Counted from the stretch's first letter, positions 32,504 to 44,304 are shown. The stretch is 64,000 bases of DNA from Orychophragmus violaceus (GCA_030180135.1 CM058230.1:22156067-22220066); one strand, 5' to 3'. Notes: generated from the sequence alone by a model not told the origin. Translations and numbers: made by a program.

Positions 32504-35149
32504 ATGTCTTTGATCCGTTGTTCATCGAGCAAAGACAAAGAAATTGTTACTGTCTCGTCCGCGGAAGATTCATCAAGTCGTCAATCCACGCCTCTTGCTG
32601 CTTCGTCCTCGAGTATTTCGTCCGACTTGAGGGATCATCCCGTTCATTTTCAGTTAGAAGAACTTCGTCGTCGCCATGAGTCATCAAGTAGGACTGATGC
32701 CGCTGAGAGCTCTGGTCGGGCAGATTTTACTATCCCGCAGTTACGAGATTCTGACAGCGAAGATGACGGTACTGATATTGGTCAAGATGGTTTTGGTGGT
32801 AATGCCCCCCCTACCGTCTCTCCGAGTGGTTCTGGCGAAGTGTTCGGTAATGTTTTCGGGACCCGATCTACCGCGGAGTCGGTGAGATCCATGCTCCGAG
32901 GCTGCGGAGCGGATCCGAGAATCAAAGTCATCATCCCTTTTCCGCTCGATCGTCCTTGGACTCCTCCTCCGGGGTATATGACTCTTTATGAGTCGTATTT
33001 TATTAATATCGATACCGGGGGTTCTCGTTGTTGGTTTCCGTTACCCGACTTGTTGATTTCGTACTGCTATCGTCGCGAAATTGCCATCTCTCAACTCTCG
33101 GCTGTCGCGGTTCACCACATGGTCGGTCTTCTAGTGCTGGGAGCTGAAGCCGGCCTTACAATAACGGCACAGATTTTTGAGGAAATGACATCGATCAATC
33201 GTATGAAAGCCACTAGTCCAGGGTGTTTTGCGGTTAAATTCAAAAGTGGCAACCGTGTTCTGACAGATGCTCCCTCGAAGATCAACAACTGGCAGCGAGC
33301 TTATTTCTTCGTTGAACTGTCCTCGTTAGTCGTTCCTGACGAGCATAGGGAACTTATCAGGACGACTTGGAATACAGACTATGGTAGATGTCGTCCCAAG
33401 TTTGTTATCTTTCGAACGTGACAATTTACTTAATTCTTTTTTGTCTTTGCAGTACTCCACCCTTTCCTGAAGCCGTATCCCGATAACTACTTCCCCATTC
33501 TCGAGAAGTTCCAATCTCTCGGTATACGCAAGTGGGAAGATCTCACTCGCGACCGTATTAACAAGTTTCTTCCTCGGATCTCCGAAGGTTTGCATAATCG
33601 TTTTTACAATAATCTCTTCCTTGTTTTGTCCTGATTTCTCTTTTGTCAATGTAGCCAAGTGGGACACCAAAGCGAAAGTTAATTCTGAGGAGCTCGTCAA
33701 GCCGAAGAGGATGGGCAAGGTTAAGAAAATCGATTCTGTCGATTATTCCAAAGAGATTGCATCCAAGCCTCCTTCCGCCAAGTCGTCGAAGGACAAACTT
33801 TTACTCTCTCAAGGCGGTAGCCAGCCCTCTGACGTTGGCGAGAACTCATCTGCCCAGGTGGCGAATCTTCCTGACCTTCCTCCCAAGGTCCCAACCAAGA
33901 AAAGGCCTCCAGGGGAGAAGTCGGTTCAGGAGAGGCCAACGAAGGCGTCCCGAACGAACAAGTCGGTCGATGGTGCCCCTGCTGAGATAGCGGCTTCCGG
34001 CGAGCCTGCTAAGCAGAAGGACCCATGGAAACGACTCTACAGATTCAATGGAACTGTTCCTGACTTGTCTGGTAACCCAAAACCTTTTGAATCCAACAAG
34101 GAGCTTGTCTTGGTGAGACCGAGACGCGAGGTGAAAGAAGGGGAGGTCCGCCCGTCTATTCATAGTTTCGCTTATCAATATGCAAGTGATGTGCCTTTTA
34201 TCAATAATCCCCGAGCCTGCTTTGACATGCTGACGTGCGTTAGAGGAAACGAGTCGGACTGGCCGGTTTTGGAAGAGTTGCCTCATTCGGACGCTATTCT
34301 TAGGCTAAAACACGCTGAAGCAACCGTAAGTCTTTCTTGTTTAGACTTCCTGTTCCTGGTTCGTTGATTTTAACATCTTTTGTTTATTTTTAGATGATCG
34401 CGGCTTCTAATCGCGTGGCCTTAGAGAGTTCCTGGGCGGCAAAGAAGATGGCTGATGCGGTCAACAAGCGAGAGGATCTTCTTAAAAAAATCAAGGAGGA
34501 GAAGAAGGCTTTGGAGGAGAAAAACCAGGTTCTCGAGGGTAAGTTGAAGCGGGCTGAGGAGAGGTCGAAAGGTGATCTTCTCAAATTTCAATCGGAAAAA
34601 CTGAAGATGCAGAAGTCTTGTCTCGATTTAGTTCGTAAAGAAAGAGAGAGGGTCGAAGCCGCTGCCAGGACTAAGGCGCAGACTCACTTCGATCTCATCC
34701 AACGTTACATCAAGGATCAAGAAGACGCCGTCGCGCTTCAGGTTAGGAAAGCGCATATTTCTGGGCTCAGGAAGTGTCTGGTTAGACTTGTCGAGACGGG
34801 CGTGTCGATTCCTCAATCTGTTTTGGACAAGGTCGCCGCTGATGTAGTCGCGGTGGATGCGGAGTTGGACAACATGAACGTTGTTACAAAGGAGGAGCTT
34901 ACGTTTGTCCTCTCGCCAATACACCATCCTCTTCTCGACCGTTCTCATGACTCTCCTCCTCCTATCCCGTCTCAAGTTGACCAGTTTGGAACCAATCGTG
35001 GTATAATTCCAGAGGCGATTCCTACTGACCTCGTTCAGTCTGTTCGTTCGGAAGTCGCGGCTTTGGACGACGTCCCTAAAGTGCAAGGTCAGCTCGCTGA
35101 GAAGAGTGGAGATGAAGTGGTTGAGAAGTCGACGGCTGGAGCCGACTAG
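32504..35149 (+). CDS. antisense ORF of Tat element (putative 'gypsy-type transposon' domain protein)
   Basis: Four exons joined by three GT-AG introns give one uninterrupted frame of 813 residues: 32504-33383, 33453-33587, 33655-34325 and 34394-35149. Residues 1-110 are Ser/acidic-rich and probably disordered. Residues about 145-300 contain the PPPGYMTLYESYF, WFPLPDLLISYCYRRE and INNWQRAYFFVE segments, which I relate to the plant family annotated as 'putative gypsy type transposon' (Pfam Transposase_28, from memory). A basic Pro/Lys-rich linker follows, then a long charged coiled coil in the last exon (KKIKEEKKALEEKNQVLEGK and onward). All junctions keep phase and no stop occurs, although the gag-pol on the other strand is broken several times. 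The function of such antisense ORFs is not known to me. A captured host gene is an alternative, but equivalent ORFs are described in related elements. Confidence 0.75.
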
Positions 35150-36238
35150 CATTCCTTTTGTATTGGCTTTTGTAATAGCTCTTGTTATTTGTAAACTTTA
35201 AACTCTTTTGGTAGTAATTTTTAAGTTTCTGTTCTTTTTTAAGACTGAGAGCGGTTCGCATCAATTCTTAAAGTCCTGTCTGAATCATGTCAATCGCGGT
35301 TCAGAAATATGTACTTTTATGACCAAGTCAGGTTGATCCTGCCTAAACTGTTCTTTTTGGACAGATTTTTAGGCAGTTTTAACGACTTGAGTATATATTT
35401 CTAGTTAAATCAGATTGTATTAAACCTTTCGCCAACGAATCCAAACTGTTAGCGACTTGAAATCAAGTCAGGCTGACTGTTTTAGACTCGTCGTCAAGTT
35501 TAAACAATTATCATGATTCTCACTTGGTAATTGTTACAAAGTCGTTACTATATTCAGACTTGTGCTTGACAAATTTTAAACAAGTGGTGACTTTTGTTAT
35601 ATTTTGCCATAAGGCGGTTTGCGAGGTATATGCACTCGACTTTATTCTAGGGGCGGGTGACAGCGCGGTGCTCGTGGCTCGACTTATTTATCACCCACCG
35701 TGAAGAATGTGCGAGACGGATCTCGGCTTTATTCTAGGGGCGGGTGATTGTGCGGTGCTCGTGGCCCGACTTATTTATCACCCACCGCGAAGAATGTGCG
35801 AGACGGATCTCGGCTTTTTCCTTACCACGATGTGCACCTCGTGCGCAAGGAAGACCACGCCCCTGGCCAGGAGGCATGATGCTAATGATGCGAGTCGTTT
35901 GCTCGTCTTTTTGCGAGTTGATACTCGGCTTTTTGTGAGTTGATACTCGGCTTTTTGCGAGTTGATACTCGGCTTTTTGCGAGTTGATACTCGGTTTTTT
36001 GCGAGTTAATACTCGGCTTTGTTAGTATCATCAAATATTTGAATATTAATGAAAGGGCTTACCTGATTTTTGGCTTTGCTTGACTTTCAAGACGGTAAAT
36101 TATCTGAAAAATAAGGATTTTATTAGATTTATGACTGTACCGGTAAAGGCTGCCTACGTATCTCCCGAGGAAGAATCAAGTCACTCGTAGTTCATAATAC
36201 ATAATCTTCTCTTTTTTTTTTTTTTTGAGCTTGCCGTC
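35150..36238 (+). repeat. noncoding spacer with 87-bp and 22-bp tandem repeats
   Basis: Region between the end of the antisense gene and the end of pol, where the two transcription units converge. An 87-bp unit starting TTTATTCTAGGGGCGGGTGA is repeated at 35641 and 35728; inside each unit GGGTGA and TCACCC can pair. Further on, a 22-bp unit built on GAGTTGATACTCGGC plus a T-run is repeated five times (35915-36020), and GAGT...ACTC within it is a small inverted repeat. It may serve as 3' processing or termination sequence, which is inference. Confidence 0.7.
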
Positions 36239-37460
36239 TTAGTGGTATTCCTTCAGGCTTGCCGAGTTCCAGGATCGAGGTAAAGCCTTGCCTTTCATTG
36301 ACTCAAGCTCGTAGACTCCCGGTTTGACGACTTTTGTGACTTTGTAGGGTCCTTCCCATTTCGCCCCGAGTTTCCCTGCTCTCCACTCCTTGGTGTTTTC
36401 GTAAACTTTGCGGAGGACGAAGTCGCCGACTTGAAAATGGCGTTCCTTGACTTTCTGGTTGTAGTACCGAGCTGCGAGCTGTTGGTAGTTTTGAATCCTG
36501 AGTAGGGCTCGATCCCGTTCTTCCTCTAGGGTGTCAAGAGCTTGGATTAGCATCTTTTCATTGATCTCGGTATGGTGCGGCATGAGAGACCGACGGAGAG
36601 TGTGAACGTTAGCTTCTGCTGGTACCATTGCTTCTACGCCAAAGGCTAACGAGAATGGGGTGGCCCCTGTTGCGCTGCGGGGTGTCGTTCTGTGCGACCA
36701 GAGGACTCCGTCTAACTCATCTGCCCAAACTCCTTTTTTGCTTTCAAGGCATTTTTTGATGCCGGTAATGATGGTTTTATGCATCTGAGGAGGATCTTGT
36801 TAGCAGAATACTTGTAGAGGATACCTTCATGTATAGTGTATCGCGCGCTCTTGACTTTAAGTCGTCGTGCTTCCCATTTATCTTCTGGGAGCTTTCCTTC
36901 TGTCAGGTATGCTCTTATCGGAAGTCGCCAGTCTTTATTGTCGCCGGTTAGGACAGCGATGAGGTCTGTGCCCTTTGCTTGAATATTGTAGCATATGTCG
37001 TCTTCACCACTCGGGATTATTTCTTCAGGTTCTTCTTGATTGCTCTCAGGGGGCGGGATGCTTGGTTCATGGATCGTTTCTACCGGGATCCGCCGACAGA
37101 GATTGGGATTAGATGCCAGCGACGCGAGTGCATCTGCTGGGGCATTCTCCTTCCTTGGTATCTGGACAATATCGAAGAATTCGAAGGAACTGGTGAGTTC
37201 CAATGCCGTCTTTCGGTAAGCCTCCATTCGTTCGTTTTTAGCTTCGTAGTCTCCGTTGATCTGGTTGGCTACAAGCATGGAATCACAATGGGCCAAGAGA
37301 TGTCGTACTCCGATTTCCCTGGCTAGTCTGAGACCGGCTAACAAAGCTTCGTACTCGGCTGTGTTGTTGGATGCCGTGAAACCCAGTTTGAATGACTGCT
37401 CTAGTATCTCGCCGGTTGGTGATATGAGACGTATCCCTATCCCGGCTCCTTTTTTGGATG
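36239..37460 (-). pseudogene. Tat element second RNase H and remnant integrase (core deleted)
   Basis: Two frames. At 37344-36712 the second RNase H domain ends (EYEALLAGLRLAREIG, HCDSMLVANQI, ENAPADALASLA) and the connecting region runs up to ILYKYSANK. At about 36780-36790 the sequence jumps straight into the C-terminal third of integrase, read in another frame at 36784-36239 (VWADELDGVLWSHRTTPRS, GPYKVTKV). The zinc finger and DDE core, normally some 250-300 residues, are absent. A further frameshift at about 37460 separates this part from the upstream RT/RNase H frame. Confidence 0.85.
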
Positions 37461-39689
37461 AAGCCCGTCAACGAACAATTTCCAATTTTTGTCTTTTATC
37501 TCGGTATCGACATCCAATTCAGGCGATAATTCGACAAGGAAATCAGCTATCACCTGCGACTTGGCGGTTGTCCTGTTCCTGTACTCGATGTCGTACTCAC
37601 TTAACTCTATTTCCCACTTGGCTAGACGGCCAGACTGCCCTGGGCTATGAAGTATCGTTCGAAGAGGTTGACTGCTTAATACGGCAATCGGATGTGACTG
37701 AAAATATGGTCGCAGTTTCCGTGCCGAGATGACGACTGCGAAAGCCAGTTTTTCCATTGCAGGATACCTGGTTTCGGCTCCGTTCATCGTTTTGCTGACG
37801 TAGAAGATCGGCTTCTGCTCCCCTCGATCTTCCCGAACTAGTACGCCACTGACTGCTGTCGTTGAGACGGCGATGTAAAGCAACAATGTCTCACCATTCT
37901 CGGGTTTAGACAGTATCGGCGGGTTCGACAAGTAGTCCTTGAGTTGGATGAATGCTTCCTGACACTTATCGTCCCACACGAATCTTTTGTTCCCTCGTAG
38001 GAGCTCGTAAAAAGGCAGACATTTATCCGTTGACCGGGATATAAACCTGTTCAAGGCGGCTATGCGGCCAGTGAGGCGTTGTACCTCTCGAGTGTTCTTG
38101 GGAGATGGCAAGTCGATTATAGCTGTGATCTGTTTTGGATTAGCTTCTATTCCTCTCTGGGTTACCACGTATCCAAGGAACTCTCCTGATGTTACTCCGA
38201 ATGTGCACTTAGTTGGATTGAGCTTCATGCCGTATCGGTTAAGGATGTTGAAACATTCCTTTAAATGGCCGACATGCTGAGAGGCAATCAGAGATTTGAC
38301 TAGCATGTCGTCGATGTAAACCTCCATTGTTGCGCCGAGTTGTCCTGCAAACATCCGGTTTACCAGCCGCTGGTAGGTGGCGCCGGTGTTTTTGAGACCG
38401 AAAGGCATAACCTTGTAGCAATACATACCGCGTTCAGTGATGAAGGCCGTCTTTTCTCTGTCGTCTGGGTTCATGAGGATTTGATTATACCCTGAGAACG
38501 CATCCATGAATGATAGCAATTCGTTCCCGGCCATTGCCTCAACAAGTCGGTCGATATGCGGTAGCGGGAAACTATCCTTGGGGCAAGCTTTGTTGAGATC
38601 CGTGAAATCGACACATACTCTCCACTTCCCGTTTTTCTTCTTCACGACCACTGAATTAGCCAACCAATCGGGGTATTTAACTTCTTGGATTGAGCCGGCT
38701 TCAAGTAGTTTTTCTACTTCATCGTTGACTGCTTTAGCTCTTTCAGGGCCGAGTTTTCGCCTCTTTTGCTTGACTGGCTTGTAAGTCGGATCGACATTCA
38801 GCTCGTGAGTTGTAATGGTTGGATTGATACCCTTCATGTCCTTCATTGTCCATGCAAATGTTGTAACGTTTTGCTGTAGTAAGGCGATTAGTTCCCTTTT
38901 GATGTCGTCTGGCAATTCCGCGCCAATGCCTACACACTTGCTTGCATCTGATTCGTCGATGATGACTTGCTGGATCAGTTCTTTCTCCGGTCCTTTTCTT
39001 CCGTGTTCCGTGTTGATCATGCACGAAGGCACTCTGATCTTATGTTCTCTCGCGAAACACGACCGGCTTGCGCTCTGGCATCCTTTGACTGTCTGGATTC
39101 CTTTAGGTGTTGGGAATTTCAGACATTGATGGTATGTCGAGGATACCGCCTTCATGCTATACAGCCATGGAGTTCCAAGGATTACGTTATAGATGGTTGG
39201 TTTGTCAATGACATGAAACCTCACCAATCTGTTAACTCCTCCTGCGAAGACATGCAACTTGATCGTTCCAATTGTGTATGTCGTCTCACTTATGAACTCT
39301 GTGAGCGGCTTGGCCTTCTGCTTGATATCCTCCTCCTTAATATCCATCTTTTTGAGCGTATCTAGGAAAATTAAATCTATCGAGCTCCCTGTGTCCACCA
39401 GTATTCGAGATACTTGGCAACTTCCGATCAGAAGCTCAACCACTAGCGGGTCGTTATGAGGGTAATGAGTTCCATAGAGATCCTGGTCGGTAAAGATGAC
39501 GGGTGGATCATCTGACAGGATTGGTTGAGGCGCCTTTTGCGCGGCTAATGCTAGGCGTTCATAGACCTTGATTGACCAGACCGAATCATTTACGGAGATT
39601 AGACCTCCCATGATCATGTTGATTCTTCGGATGGTTTTGGGGGTTTCTTCTTCGTCCTCCTCCTCTTCTTCTTCACGGTTACGTTTCAA
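37437..39689 (-). pseudogene. Tat element protease, reverse transcriptase and first RNase H
   Basis: 750 codons open. In order: aspartic protease with ILVDTGSSIDLIF (residues about 95-107); RT with WRVCVDFTDLNKACPKD, the PLPHIDRLVEA segment and the catalytic MEVYIDDMLVKS; an RNase H with the PIFYVSKTM and ETRYPAMEKLAFA segments; and a tail leading into WKLFVDG, the front of the second RNase H domain. The frame ends at a frameshift near 37460. The upstream edge is joined in frame to the gag C-terminus through one in-frame stop at 39762-39764. Confidence 0.9.
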
Positions 39690-39761
39690 AGCTATGCTTT
39701 TGATACGCCGTGGTGGTTTATCCTGCTTAGGAGCCTGCTCGTCGGCTTTGTCTTCCTTCTT

Positions 39762-41489
39762 TTATCCCGATTCTTCCTTTTTTAACCTTTCAATGGCCGC
39801 CTTGATCTCTTCATTGGAAAGTCGGGAGTAGAGTGCGTTTCTGATATTCTGACATTCAGCCGTGTCGTGTGACGTAGCTTGATGGTATTCGCAGTACTTA
39901 TCCCCCGTAGCGGAAGCTGCTTGCTGCGCCTTCTTTGCCTCTTTACCCCCTTTTATTCCACGGTTTTGATGACCGGGACTTGTCGGTTCCGTCCACAACC
40001 ATTGTTTTGGCGCTTTTACCGTCGTAGTGCTGTCTGGGTTCTCTTTCTTCCTTCTTATTTGTTTGTTTGCCGGAACCGAATCTCTTTGCTAATGCGACCT
40101 TCTTCTCTTCCAATTCCACGAACTTGTTTGCCCGATGGAGTGCGTCTTGATGGTTAGTGGCGGGTTGATGACTAAATCTTGGTAAAAAGGCGACTCATAC
40201 CAGACGGCGTTTGTCAGGGCCGCGATAGTGAACTTATCTGGTGCCTCAGCTCGTGTCATTACTGCCCTGAACCTTTCTATGAAATCTTTCAATGTTTCCT
40301 TCTTCTCTTGCGTCATCGACATCAACGCACTCAGCGAAGTGTCCTTACGAATGTAGGCAAAGTGATGCCTCACGAATGCCCATGTGAGGTCGGAGAAACT
40401 ATCGATTGATTTGGATGGGAGTCGGGAGAACCAGTTTAGCGCATCCCCTTCCAGGGTTTCGGTGAACAGTTGGCAGAAACCGATGTCACGCTCCTCGCTT
40501 GATGAGAACCGTGTCTTTGCCGCCATGATTTTGAACGTTGTGAGGTGGGTTGCTGGGTCTTTTGTGCCGTCGTACATCGGTAGCCTGAGCTTCTCTCTTT
40601 GCCTGATATACGTGTTTGTGATGCGCGAGGTGAAGGGTGTCCTGCGAGTTTCTTCGATGATCCGGTCGATCTCGGGTGCGGACCCCTTCACGCCATGGAC
40701 CTCTCCTTTTAATTCTTTTAGGGTGTCTTTGAGCTCAATCAGTTGTTTCTCGACATGGTTGCGACTTGCTCCGCGAATAGACGCTCCATGAGTTTTCTCG
40801 TGCGACATACTTCGCTCGCGGCGATAGTTGTCTCGGTGCGAGCCATTCTCATGTCGCAAATTTCGTCTGTGGTGCACGTCCCGTGTCCGGTGACTGGTAT
40901 GTTCATCCCTATCAGGTGAATACCTCTCATCACTCCAGTCGTTCTGTCTCCGACTTTCGCTCCGTTTGGGTTTTTCAGACCCTTCCTTCCAATGTGGGCT
41001 CCGCTCGCGAGCATCTTTCTTTTTTCTCTCCTTACGCGGGTTGCTCCTGGACTCGCTGCTACGGCTCTGTTCATGGTGGCTTTCCTCAGATGTGCTATAG
41101 ACCAGTCGTCTGGCGACTTTGTCTTTCACCTTCGTCGGCACTTCTCTCCTGGGTTTTCTTGACTGTTGACCTGAAAGGATCTTTGCTTGCTCTGTCTGCA
41201 GCAGGTCGATTTTCTCCGAGAACGTTTTGATCAGGTCGTTCTGTGACTCGATCTTGGCCATTAGAGTGGCTAAGACCTTGTCTTGCTCGATTTGAGCCTC
41301 TGTTTCGCTGAGTGACGGGGCATGTTTGCCGCCATCTCGAGCTTTGTTTGTCTTGGCGGCGTCTCGCGGCTGCTTGTCGCCTTTCGATGCGTCGTCTTCG
41401 TGATCACTCTGGTCGTAATCACTTTCATCTTGAACGCTTAGTTCAACCCTAGGGTTTTCTTGATCGATCTCCTTATGATTCCCTGACAT
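39762..41489 (-). pseudogene. Tat element gag
   Basis: The start codon at 41489 lies about 45 bp inside the 5' LTR. Residues 1-240 are highly charged (Arg/Ser/Glu/His-rich). A retrotransposon gag domain follows (PMYDGTKDPATHLTTFKI, DALNWFSRLP, LKDFIERFRAVM). The frame shifts near 40150 and ends at 40089, while the remaining C-terminus is readable in another frame. A zinc-knuckle-like CEYHQATSHDTAEC is then found in the segment 39998-39762, again in the first frame. There are thus two frameshifts and a stop in the gag-protease junction region. Confidence 0.85.
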
Positions 41490-41516
41490 CTCTTTTCAGA
41501 AATTTCTCTTAGAAAT

Positions 41517-41535
41517 CCCCACAGTCGGCGCCAAT
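41517..41535 (-). other. primer-binding-like site of Tat element
   Basis: Directly inside the 5' LTR the minus strand reads TGGCGCCGACTGTGGGGA. The TGGCGCCG start and GGGGA end resemble the 3' end complement of tRNA-Asp used by many Tat/Athila elements, but the middle differs. The tRNA assignment is uncertain. Confidence 0.55.
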
Positions 41536-42083
41536 TGTAAGATCTCAACTCGGTCTATCCAAAGATAGAAAGAGTTTTAGGGTTTGTGAATTAGGGATTC
41601 TAAAAGAAGGATTAATGAACACGGTGAGAATTGGGAATTTAGGGTTTATGACCGGTGTTTCCAAGTCGGAAGTCGGTAAGAAAAGATGTTAATGTCGCCG
41701 GAGAGATATTTAGGTTAAATTCGCTCTAAAAGTCTCTCAGACACAAAGTAATAAGAAAAGCATATCCTATTATTGATCAATGAGGTCCCTTTTATAAAGT
41801 TACAAGTCGGTTTATAAATAAGGAAAATAGAAAATAAATGTTAAGATTTCCTAATATCCCGACTTCATCGAGATATGGAATATTTCCATATCATCGATAT
41901 GGTCAAGCGCCGCCTTAATCTTCTTGATTTTACTCCTTCCAAAACCCTAATGTAAGCCGGTTGCCCTAAGTCCGGTTTAACCTAAGTTTTACCGTCTTGG
42001 GCCCTTTCACCGACTTTCCATTTTGGGCCGACCTATACTCATGAATAGGCTTTTTCAGGAAAGTGCTAAACTTGACTCCAACA
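41536..42083 (-). repeat. 5' LTR of Tat element
   Basis: 548 bp, nearly identical to 31478-32026. Followed on the right by AGCTA, the second copy of the target-site duplication. Confidence 0.95.
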
Positions 42084-42855
42084 AGCTACATAGTTTGCAT
42101 TTAACCACAACACTACAGTTTAAGTAAATAAATCAAATGTTTTTTTTTGGTCAAAAATAAATCAAATGTTTTCTCCTCAGCAAAGTAGACACATAACCAA
42201 GCAGTGTTACTTGGAGGTAGAAAAATAGTTTAGGTAAATCTATTTGTTCCGAGTTGGATTCATGTTGCAAAGTAGATTACTATTATTTGGCGAGATGAAT
42301 ATAAAATCATGCTTTAAATTTCATTAGAAAATCAGGATGGGTTAGTGGTTCATTAAAAAAAAAAGTTAAGATTTGGCCCATATATTTCCAGTTTAATAGA
42401 AAAACAAGATATACGCTTTTAAATCAAAAAGTCCGAAGACCCATAAGACCGGGGAAGTAGACATTCATTTGCTTCTATAACATGTATGAAAATGATCAAA
42501 TAAGCTCTTTATTCCTAACTAAAGGCTGATATTCTTGAGTGATCTTTACGAATATGATTCTAAATATGAATAAAAATAGTTGTTATATGATAGTTTCATA
42601 TACTTTTCTTATAGCCGACCATTGATTTTTACTTGAGAGAAAAGAGAAAGAAGCATTATCCCTCGAAAAAGGAAAAAGTGAAAACAAATATTTGGGACAT
42701 CGAACATTTGTTTCCCTCTTTTCAGGCGCAAAGCATCTAATCTTCACTAACTACTAATTACATCTTTTTCTTACGAATAATAATCACTAAATCAGACCAT
42801 TAACACATATTGACCACGTCAACATATTTCAAATCATATTATTGATTATCTACCT
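42084..42855. other. AT-rich intergenic, no gene seen
   Basis: Intergenic DNA between the Tat element and the MULE. I see no supported reading frame or repeat. Confidence 0.4.
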
Positions 42856-42865
42856 ATATTTTATT

Positions 42866-44294
42866 GGGAAAAATACCAAATAATGCATGAGCTTTTTCAT
42901 TCTGGCCAAACAATACCCGGATTGTATTGCTGGCCAAACAATACCTCATCTATAGTTGACTTTTTAAAAAATTACACAATTTAAAGTTGACTCGGCCAAA
43001 TTAGCATGCCGTTATTCAAACTAACAGAATCATTAGAAGTCGTTTATTATTCCGTTTACTGTGCTGTTAGATCAAAACTACGTCGTTTTGTATATGTAAA
43101 AAATTAAAAAAAAAAATCATCAAGCGCAAGGGTCGAACTCGGGTCACATAGGAAAAGGGAAGGGGTTTGACGCCACTGGAAGAGAGACATTTAATTGATT
43201 AATGTTGAACACTAATTATATTTGAAGGCTTTATAGCTCGTGTTGTTTAAGACAAAAATTAAAACAAAAAACACATCAACACAACTCGAACTCGGGTCAC
43301 ATATGCAATGGGAAGGGGATTGACGCCACAGGGAGAGAGACATTTAATTGATCAAAGGAGCTTCGATCTCTTATTGATTCGTGGTGTACATTGTGGTACT
43401 GGGTTTGAGATCTGTTTTGGATACGTTGTTGATGGCTAGATCTAAACGAGCCATGAGAGATTTGACTCGGGCTAAGTCACGGTCGAGTCTGGCTAATGTG
43501 AGTGACTTGTAGTCTGGGTGTTCAGCTCCTCGAACGGAAGCTCGTGAACGAAGCTGCAAGCTTAATGAAGAGGAAGACGAAGGTGGAGAGTGAGTATGTT
43601 CTTCTTGCTGGTTCAACCGAAACGACGACAAATCCTTTGTTTTGCGGATGGATTCAGCGACATCAAGAATCGTTGAAGTAGCTACAGAGATCTATGGTAA
43701 GATTATGGAAGTAACGGAAGAATGTGAAGTGAGGAAGAAAACGAAGAAAAGAAAGCAACAGTGAGAAAACATGTCCCATCGCTTAAAACGTTTTAATGTT
43801 GAGACATAACCAATGAAATACCACTCTCTCAGTGGCGACATCCCATTCCCTATTTCATGCGATACCCGAGTTCGAGCTGATTTGACGTATTTTTTTTAAA
43901 AAAATTTGTCTTAAACAAAACGAGCTATAAAGCCTTCAAATATAATTAGTGTTCAACATTAATCAATTAAATGTCTCTCTCCCAGTGGCGTCAAACCCCT
44001 TCCCATTTCATATGTGACCCGAGTTCGAGTCTTGCGCTTGATGGTTTTTTTTTTTAATTTCTTACCTATACAAAACGACGTAGTTTTGATCTAACGGCCA
44101 GTAAACGGAATAATAAACGACTTCTAATTATTCTGTTAGTTTGGATAACGGCATGCTAATTTGGCCGAGTCAAATTTAAATTGTGTGATTTTTAAAAAAA
44201 TCAACAATAGATGAGGTATTGTTTGGCCAGCAATACAATTCGGGTATTGTTTGGCCAGAATAAAAAAGTTCATGCATTATTTGGCATTTTTCCC
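42866..44294. mobile_element. non-autonomous MULE (Pack-MULE-like) with long TIRs
   Basis: 1,429-bp element flanked by a perfect 10-bp duplication ATATTTTATT (42856-42865 and 44295-44304). The TIRs start GGGAAAAATACCAAATAATG and extend some 480 bp (left to about 43355, right from about 43810). A submodule with TCGAACTCGGGTCACAT and GACATTTAATTGAT is duplicated within the left arm (43132 and 43291), and the right arm likewise holds two copies of the related module. Long TIRs and a 9-11 bp TSD are Mutator hallmarks. There is no transposase. Confidence 0.85.
43371..43720 (-). pseudogene. captured host gene fragment inside MULE
   Basis: Sequence between the TIRs with coding character on the minus strand. 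A frame ending at 43371 reads from about 43700 (ISVATSTILDVAESIRK) through a Ser-rich stretch to HPDYKSLTLARLDRDLARVK and a conserved-looking amphipathic C-terminus. TTACCATAG just upstream looks like a splice acceptor, suggesting that an intron-exon piece of a real gene was captured. I do not recognise the parent gene. Confidence 0.5.
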
Positions 44295-44304
44295 ATATTT
44301 TATT

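Larger units (their letters stand above)
31478..42083 (-). mobile_element. complete Ty3/gypsy Tat-lineage element with antisense gene
   Basis: 10,606 bp with LTRs of 549 and 548 bp and a perfect TSD AGCTA (31473-31477 and 42084-42088). Gag-pol is on the minus strand. A primer-binding-like TGGCGCCGACTGTGGGGA follows the 5' LTR after one or two bases, and a long G-run polypurine tract (a plus-strand C-run from about 32031) lies at the 3' LTR. Lineage evidence is the order protease, RT, RNase H, then a second RNase H of the NNTAEYEALLAGL type, together with an extra gene in opposite orientation between pol and the 3' LTR, as known for Tat/Retand/Grande-type elements. LTR identity by eye is about 98%, higher than that of copia II, so it is the younger insertion. 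The integrase core is missing. Confidence 0.93.

Noticed and set aside
35707..35943. Small ORF downstream of the antisense gene
   Set aside because: It lies inside the 87-bp tandem repeat, which it reads as repeated peptide; likely noncoding.
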